From Amborella trichopoda (Eukaryota; Streptophyta; Magnoliopsida; Amborellales; Amborellaceae), in the NCBI RefSeq assembly GCF_000471905.2, contig NW_006499997.1, forward strand, positions 1,274,223 through 1,338,222: DNA of 64,000 bases. Direction: 5' to 3'. A model generated the notes under the pieces. That model ran no database searches and was not told where the DNA came from. It saw nothing but the letters and a program-made list of their open reading frames with translations. Positions 58,501-64,000 of the stretch are shown in pieces. The translations under genes and the position numbers were made by a program. The stretch's first letter is position 1, and each line of letters starts with the position of its first letter.

Positions 58501-61500
58501 GGGTTGCCCGTTTTTGTATTTATCTAGTTCCTTTAGATGGGGCCTCTAATTCAGAAGTTGGAGTTCCCCAGCAGCCCCTTGATGAAGGCTATAAGCAATA
58601 TAGGAAATCAGAGGAATTTCCTAAAAGGTGAAAAAGTCGGGTGGGTTGAACAATTGATTCACCCAACTTTTCACGAAGTCTTGCAAAGCCAACTTTGCCT
58701 ATTTAAGAAACTGGTCCCTTTCGAACCTGATATGACTTTGGTTGTATCGAATATGGTCTAACATAGAAATGAGGTCAGGGTTCTGCCTGATGCAATATTT
58801 AGTTTTTATTAATTCTTAGATATCTTAATTGAAGTTTTTTTATGACCATGGAGGGATGGCTTCCTTTGCATGCCTCACCTATTTGCTTTTTTATGTGACC
58901 TGTAAATTATGCATTAGCTTACTTCTAACAACCTGAGACCTTGTTCCCTCTCTTTATACCTTGTTTCCTTGGTACTTTTGGCTTCTATGTTACATGCATC
59001 AGGAAGGCTTGTGTAGTGAAAATCATTTTATTTGGCGTTATGCGTCGAGGTCTCATTTGAATTCTTGTCTTCATTTCTTTACAAGGTTAATCATGAGCAC
59101 TGCCCTGTCAATCATTCTGCGCACCCCATTTACACAACATGATAAATGGAGAGAGTATATCAATGGATATTTCTTTCAGGATCTATCTTCTCACTCTATA
59201 ACATATTGAAATGATGATCAGCAATTTTTTGACAAGATATGATGTTAGCAATTTGCTCTGTTTTTCTATTTGCTGAGAATGTCTTCATTCCTTGACAGGG
59301 TATTGTATAATTATGTATTTTTTATATGCTTCTATTGTTGTATTTTTTTCTTTCACTTGCAAAAATTTGTTGTAATTTGTGAATGCAGGCTGATTGACCC
59401 CAAGTGGTGTATCCCCTGTAAAATGTGCTTTCAATTACACCTAGTTTTGATTAAACCACTTGCATAACCATCAGAAAAAAGTTGGCATTTTTTATTTATT
59501 TATTAACTGAAGTTTGGTATCTTAAGTCTGTACTTGTACCTTTGTTCCATCTTGCCTTTTCTATTAGATGTGGAATGATTTTTTGTATTTATTTAATTTA
59601 TGTTTTAACTATTCCATGTTTTCTGTTATGAAGGGATCAGGAGGCAGTGAAAATCAGAAATGTACCAGAAAGAGCAATGGCCCTACTGAACCAAATGGAT
59701 CTGAAGTAGTGTATTCAAAGGACAATGTTGCTATTCACCCAACTCAGTATGCATCTGAGAGGATTAGTGGACGCTTACAGCTAATCAAGAGGGATTTGTC
59801 GTTGTTCATGGTACCTCTATCATCCTGAGACTATACCTGCCACGTCATTGCTTTTGGTCGAATAGTTTGTTGTGCTTTAATCTCACTTCTCTCTGTGATT
59901 TGTGAAATTTTAGTAACTATGTAAGAACTTGTGCTTGAAGTCTTACACCTGCCAGATTTTATTATAATGAAAGCCTAAACTGCTTGTTGTTTGGGCAGAC
60001 ATGGATTCCGTACAAACAGAGTGCAAGTTATGGTGTTGGGCAGGGCTCAAGAGTGAAGCTACCTGAAAAAGGTTAGGGTGGACTTCTTACGGGTTTGATG
60101 ACAGATCATGCGGTTATAATTTGACAGAGTTGCCATTTAATCTTATCAAACTGTGGCTTGCAGATAGAAACTTGTATACCATCAGAGCGGTCCCACTGAC
60201 GGATGTAAGATCTATTCGTCGGCACACTCCTACTCTAGGCTGGCAGTACATTATCATGGTCTTAACATCTGGTGAGTTTTATCTATGTTTACTAACTATT
60301 TACTTTAAAGGATTGAACTAATTGAAGAAATACCTATATATTGCTCCGTCATGATCCTTTTTTTTTCAATTTCTCAAAGAAATCTGAAACATGCTATGAC
60401 ATCTCTTATGATCGACTCCAATGAGTTATTAACTTTGTTTATCCAAAGCAGCTTCTTAAAGGCAACCTATGAATGTGTAACCTAAACTCCCTATAACATT
60501 CAATTTCTTGTTTTTGTATGAGTTAAATCTGGAAGAAATATCAGCAGTTGTGATATAACGGAAGCTCCTTGGTCCAACAGGCAACAAGACATTGCTGAGT
60601 GAAGATTGATAGCTCCTAAGGATCAATAAAGTTGACATAAGAAATAATTTAGAACTATATCTACAGTTAATAATTTTGAATGTTATCTACAGTTGTTTGG
60701 GCATTGAACATTGGAGTTGCACATGTATGTGTCACATCATGCGCTATGTCATGCTGATCTGTGGCGTTCTATTTACCTTGTTTAAATAAGTTTATGGGAT
60801 CCATATGTAAATAAATATTTTTTCCTTTAATAGTCTTAGTTTTTTTCCATTTATATGTACTTAGCCATCACTTATTATTTCCTTTTCTCTTTCTCTCACA
60901 GGCAATCAAGCTTGATCTTTATCCTATTTTAAATTTTCTTTCCCTTCTCCCTCCTCTCTCAATCGTTTTAGATCTTTATCTTTTGCCTATATTTTCTCTA
61001 TTATCTCTATCCCTTATGTCTCATAATTATAATTTATTAAAGTATAAAATGATGTATTCTTTCCCTTCTAGATTAACATAATTGAGTTGAACATTTAAAT
61101 TGACACTTAAGCTTTTTCATTTTTGTGCTCTATCTCTCTCTCTCTCTTGTCAAGTTTGCGTGATCTTCAGTCTAGCATAAGTTTCAAAATGAGCATTTGG
61201 CACTGAAGTGATGTTGGTGGTTCCCCTTCTAAACTCTTTGCAGCATCTCCTTTAGTGTGTTGTTCATGATAGATTTGTTATACATTTATTGATGAAGATC
61301 AGATTACAGTTACTGAAGATTGGAGTATGATCAGCTCTTGCAGTTAAAATTATTATCCTGTTCTCTTGTCGCAAATGTTAATGTCAAAGATCTCCTGGGT
61401 TCTGCTTTTGTTTTGTTGTGGATGTGTAGCTGATTGCTTAGGTCAAAGTACTTAGGTTGAACATACCCTCGCCAACTTATCCTTTTCATTATATGGGATA

Positions 61501-62902
61501 TGGATGTGTTTGTCTATGATGATTTGATATATCTCTTCTATTGCACAAGTGTGGTTATTAACTTGTCAGTTTCATGGAGAAGGTATTTGAATGTCTGGTG
61601 CAGTGGGACTTCTGGTTCATTTCTGATCATTATGTGCTCTGGAATGTCTTATTTAGGGTTGAGATAGATGGTGATTGTTGCTCTTTGTTAATGACAAGGG
61701 AGTTGCTACTTGCATGACCACTGGCCTTTAGTGTTCTGTAGGATTTTACATATTGCTGCTGATTCTTTGTATCATCATTTCCCAGCTCGTTTCACAAGAG
61801 TGAGGGCGTATCTCCATTCTTTTAGTTGGCACCAATGTCCCATGATTCTTTCCCTGACCTTAACCTTTAATCTTTGGAAAAAAAAAAAACATATTCCTAG
61901 TACTAGACCATGTGTTTGGATATGATTGCAAGTCAGAATCATTAGAAGAACAGAGCCATTTTGAGCTTATGGTAACGAATGTTTATTGATTCTTGCTGTG
62001 GTCTCTCTATTTTTTTCTATTTAGTGTGGTCATGTAACGAATAGTATACTTCTATTACATATAATGTATCTTTTTAACAATGAGGACGTTATATTTTTTG
62101 TTGTGTGCATGGTCCCAGCATAAATTTGCTGATTTAGTGTTCAATAGGCTTTTAATGCCCCTTTGCCTTAATACCTGGCCACAGTTATTTTTCAGTCTAA
62201 CACTTAACTTTTGCCGGTTGTTGATTATTTGCTCTTGTATTAGGTACTTGTTAATGGTCACCTACCATAAATCCTGTACATGTTTCGTATAATTTGAGAG
62301 TCTTTTGCAGGTCTTGCATTCCCACCTCTCTACTTCTACAATGGAGGTGTTCGTGAGTTTCTAGCGACACTGAAGCAGCATGTTTTTCTTGTAAGGTTGG
62401 CTTTCACTTTTTCGAGATGCCCTTTTTCTTTGGTACTAATTATCCAACGTGTAATTTTGTCAACTTTTTTGTGACTTGTTGACTATTGGAACTAATTGTG
62501 ACTGTGTTCAAGGTGGAATTCCAATTGCTACTGCATATCCTTATTTTTAAACTTAGTTTTGTCACTCTTTTTTTTGAATTACTTTAAGACATTGGAAATT
62601 ATTTCTCTTCTTTTTTACACCATCTCAGGCAGCTTTTAGGTTTATACAGTTTTTCATTGCCATTTGGGGCTTAATGTTTTCTGCTCTGAATCTACCTCCC
62701 TGGTTATCACTATTTTATGATTCTTTGGTTTTAGACTTTCTGTTGTTAGTCTCACTCAATTAAGAAAATGCATCTTTCTGTTTGTTTTTACTTTTCCGTT
62801 TAGGTATGTTAGCTATTAAGATAGTAATTGACACCTGTAAATTTCAGGTCTGCAGATGATGCAAATGTATTTCTTGTTAATGATCTTCAAGATCCTCTCC
62901 AG
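52405..62902 (+). CDS. TBC-domain Rab GTPase-activating protein, Gyp7/TBC1D15-like, N-terminal six coding exons (partial)
   Basis: Join 52405-52467, 59634-59810, 59999-60071, 60164-60271, 62311-62395 and 62848-62902: 561 bp, 187 codons, no stop, and every junction is GT-AG with matching phase. The product begins [21 protein letters not shown], then [89 protein letters not shown] and [15 protein letters not shown]. These are the conserved N-terminal region (Rab-binding/GRAM-like) of plant Gyp7-type RabGAPs; the catalytic TBC domain with its Arg and Gln fingers must lie beyond the right edge. Such proteins speed GTP hydrolysis by Rab GTPases on endomembranes. I chose ATG 52405 because it gives the family's known start. 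The gene looks intact as far as visible. Intron 1 is 7.2 kb and TE-loaded. Confidence 0.93.
52477..52508. repeat. (TC)n microsatellite at the start of intron 1
   Basis: About 16 TC units beginning nine bases after the exon 1 donor site, a spot where length change could influence splicing. Confidence 0.92.
53010..55580 (+). mobile_element. 5'-truncated L1-like LINE in intron 1 of the TBC gene
   Basis: Reading begins inside RT with [17 protein letters not shown] (53037). It continues with [14 protein letters not shown], a mutated catalytic box YAGD (53536-53547, second residue pair YADD to YAGD), [35 protein letters not shown], zf-RVT remnants, and RNase H as [19 protein letters not shown] and [14 protein letters not shown] (to 55545). 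An A/AG-rich tail follows at 55546-55580. Same strand as the gene. Endonuclease and ORF1 are missing, the usual result of incomplete target-primed reverse transcription. Many stops; inactive. Confidence 0.85.
55581..57655. other. Intron 1 DNA without recognised gene
   Basis: Starts with a C/T-rich stretch (55616-55950). A 64-bp tandem duplication (CTTTATCTTGAATGAGAT at 56554 and 56618) is present. Open frames at 55656-56361 and 56976-57712 have no recognisable domain. Confidence 0.5.
56554..56662. repeat. 64-bp tandem duplication in intron 1
   Basis: Both copies carry CTTTATCTTGAATGAGAT followed by TTTAGTGGGTCTCTCTATTG; the second is diverged in the middle. Confidence 0.8.
57656..57934 (+). 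mobile_element. 3' end of an RTE-type LINE with (GAT)n tail
   Basis: With stops and frame breaks the + strand reads [32 protein letters not shown] and VANPN, then ends TTAGTTGGGAAAAGGCTCTAATGATGATGATGATGATGAT. The GRPKRTW-x-EVIRKDL and ADPN block close to the C terminus and a trinucleotide microsatellite tail are typical of plant RTE (BovB-like) LINEs. Only about 280 bp remains. Confidence 0.75.
57935..59633. other. Remaining intron 1
   Basis: No coding motif recognised. Open frames at 57898-58158, 58537-58761 and 58961-59209 are unsupported. It ends with TTCTGTTATGAAG, the acceptor of exon 2. Confidence 0.5.
60272..62310. other. Intron 4 of the TBC gene
   Basis: 2.0 kb, T-rich, ending CTTTTGCAG. 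No gene or transposon recognised. If retained, translation would stop about 16 codons past the donor. Confidence 0.75.
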
Positions 62903-64000
62903 GTTTGCAATTTTTGACTATCCAATATTTAACGATTTTCTTATTGAAAATATTTTAATGTTGCTTTATGGGTTTTAATGCCATAGAGTATTTTCTGACA
63001 TTTTATCAAGTATATATTATGACAGTAATCATTTTTGCTAGCTTTCAACATCTTAGATAGCTTTCAACAACATAGGATTTTACCAACTTAATAACATTGC
63101 ATTCTTATATTTCTAAGAGAAGAAGAAGAATAAGAATATAAGAATATATTAACTTCATAAAAAAAAACATTGCATTCTTATATTTGTGTTGACATTGGAT
63201 GTTATAATGTTTGAATATGTTAGCTGATAGATACAGTTATCCTGCATTACAAGGTAGTACTATGTAGTGTGAGCTCTATGATGTTAAAATGTAGATACAC
63301 ATAGTACAGTATGATAGAAGTGGGTTGGCTTTCTTGGTGTTTAGCTCTTCTCTATTGACCCCCTGAGTAGGCAAAGGCATAGAGTTCTTGGCCTGATTGG
63401 TATCCCAAGTGACTTGAGGAAAGGAAGTGTCCAGGAAACCTTTAATTCTAGTTTAATTGATTTTTCAACACTGCTTCTCATGTACCTATCAAATAATCTA
63501 TAGCTAGTTGCTTTGTGGCCTAGAAAATTGGAGAGATAACCCTCTGAGCCTAGTCAAAAGAGCTTTTGTTTCTGCTCAAGTAGAGCCCCGTGGTCCTAGT
63601 GGTCAGGTGAAAGCGCTTAACACTGAGCCTTCTCCATCCCTATGAAGGCTTCTCATTCTAGAAGTTCCATGATTTCCGAGTGAGCTGGTGCCTCCCATCA
63701 GCTTCAAAGTCTTCCTGTGGTTTTCTTGCGTTATGTCTGCAATTCCTGACTTTGTTGACATTGTCCATTCTTGAACCCAAACTTACATCCTGATTTTACA
63801 TAACTACTTTCACCAATGAATTGATAGGAGTCATAATCCTTAATTTAGCATGTTACCAGCACTTATTTGCATATGAGTCCTCTCACTTGTTGACCATTAA
63901 ATATCAAATTCAGGGCGTGATGAGATCCTGTCAGTGGTACTCAGTCACTTGTGCATAGGCAGTTCAGTTTTGTATTTATGTATTCTATTGTAGTTTATTG
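62903..64000. other. Start of intron 6 of the TBC gene, continues beyond window
   Basis: It begins GTTTGCAATTT. The next coding exon (expected to continue from DPLQ) is not in the remaining 1.1 kb. No repeat family recognised. Confidence 0.65.

Noticed and set aside
63585-63660. GTGGTCCTAGTGGTCAGG, A-box-like, possible SINE head
   Set aside because: No B-box, tail or target duplication found; too weak.

Overview
This window is plant nuclear DNA from a repeat-rich flowering-plant genome. The evidence is plant-type Ty3/gypsy and Ty1/copia retrotransposons, plant L1-like and RTE-like LINE remains, and one host gene with GT-AG introns. The species cannot be named from the sequence. Only the last ~12 kb carries a recognisable host gene; the first ~52 kb is nested transposon sequence.

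Left part (1-17041): the 3' portion of a decayed TAT/Ogre-lineage LTR retrotransposon (element A). It has gag with three CX2HX4HX4C knuckles and a DGGS-type protease, but no reverse transcriptase or integrase. In their place lies a broken antisense reading region resembling plant mobile domain (PMD) proteins. Then come a ~27-bp minisatellite, a long 35-bp satellite-like array, a polypurine tract and a 3.3-kb 3' LTR. About 2 kb of unassigned DNA follows.

Middle (19015-34697): a complete but dead related element (B) in the same orientation. It has 3.2- and 3.4-kb LTRs, a near-perfect 5-bp target duplication (GTCGT/GTCGC) and a tRNA-Arg-type primer site. Its gag is split by a 449-bp solo LTR with its own perfect CAAGT duplication. 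An internal deletion joins gag to the RT YVDD region; RNase H, a second archaeal-type RNase H and integrase follow. The 3' UTR carries 69-bp repeats made of two 35-bp-like halves. Each LTR of B carries a pyrimidine-rich tract and a tandem array of small hairpins whose arms differ by matched changes.

35.9-51.9 kb: an L1-like LINE (ORF1 with a DUF4283-like block; ORF2 with EN, RT, zf-RVT and RNase H). It is split by an unclassified ~2.9-kb insertion containing a 20-N gap, and by a minus-strand copia element (45161-51809, TSD TTTAT). The copia leader contains a tRNA-Ser-like relic. A weak candidate inverted-repeat element lies at 35.07-35.81 kb.

52.4-64 kb: the first six coding exons (187 codons) of a TBC-domain RabGAP of the Gyp7/TBC1D15 type, + strand, running off the right edge. 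Its 7.2-kb first intron holds a 5'-truncated LINE and an RTE-type LINE tail ending in (GAT)n. The LINE/copia nest ends about 520 bp upstream of its ATG.
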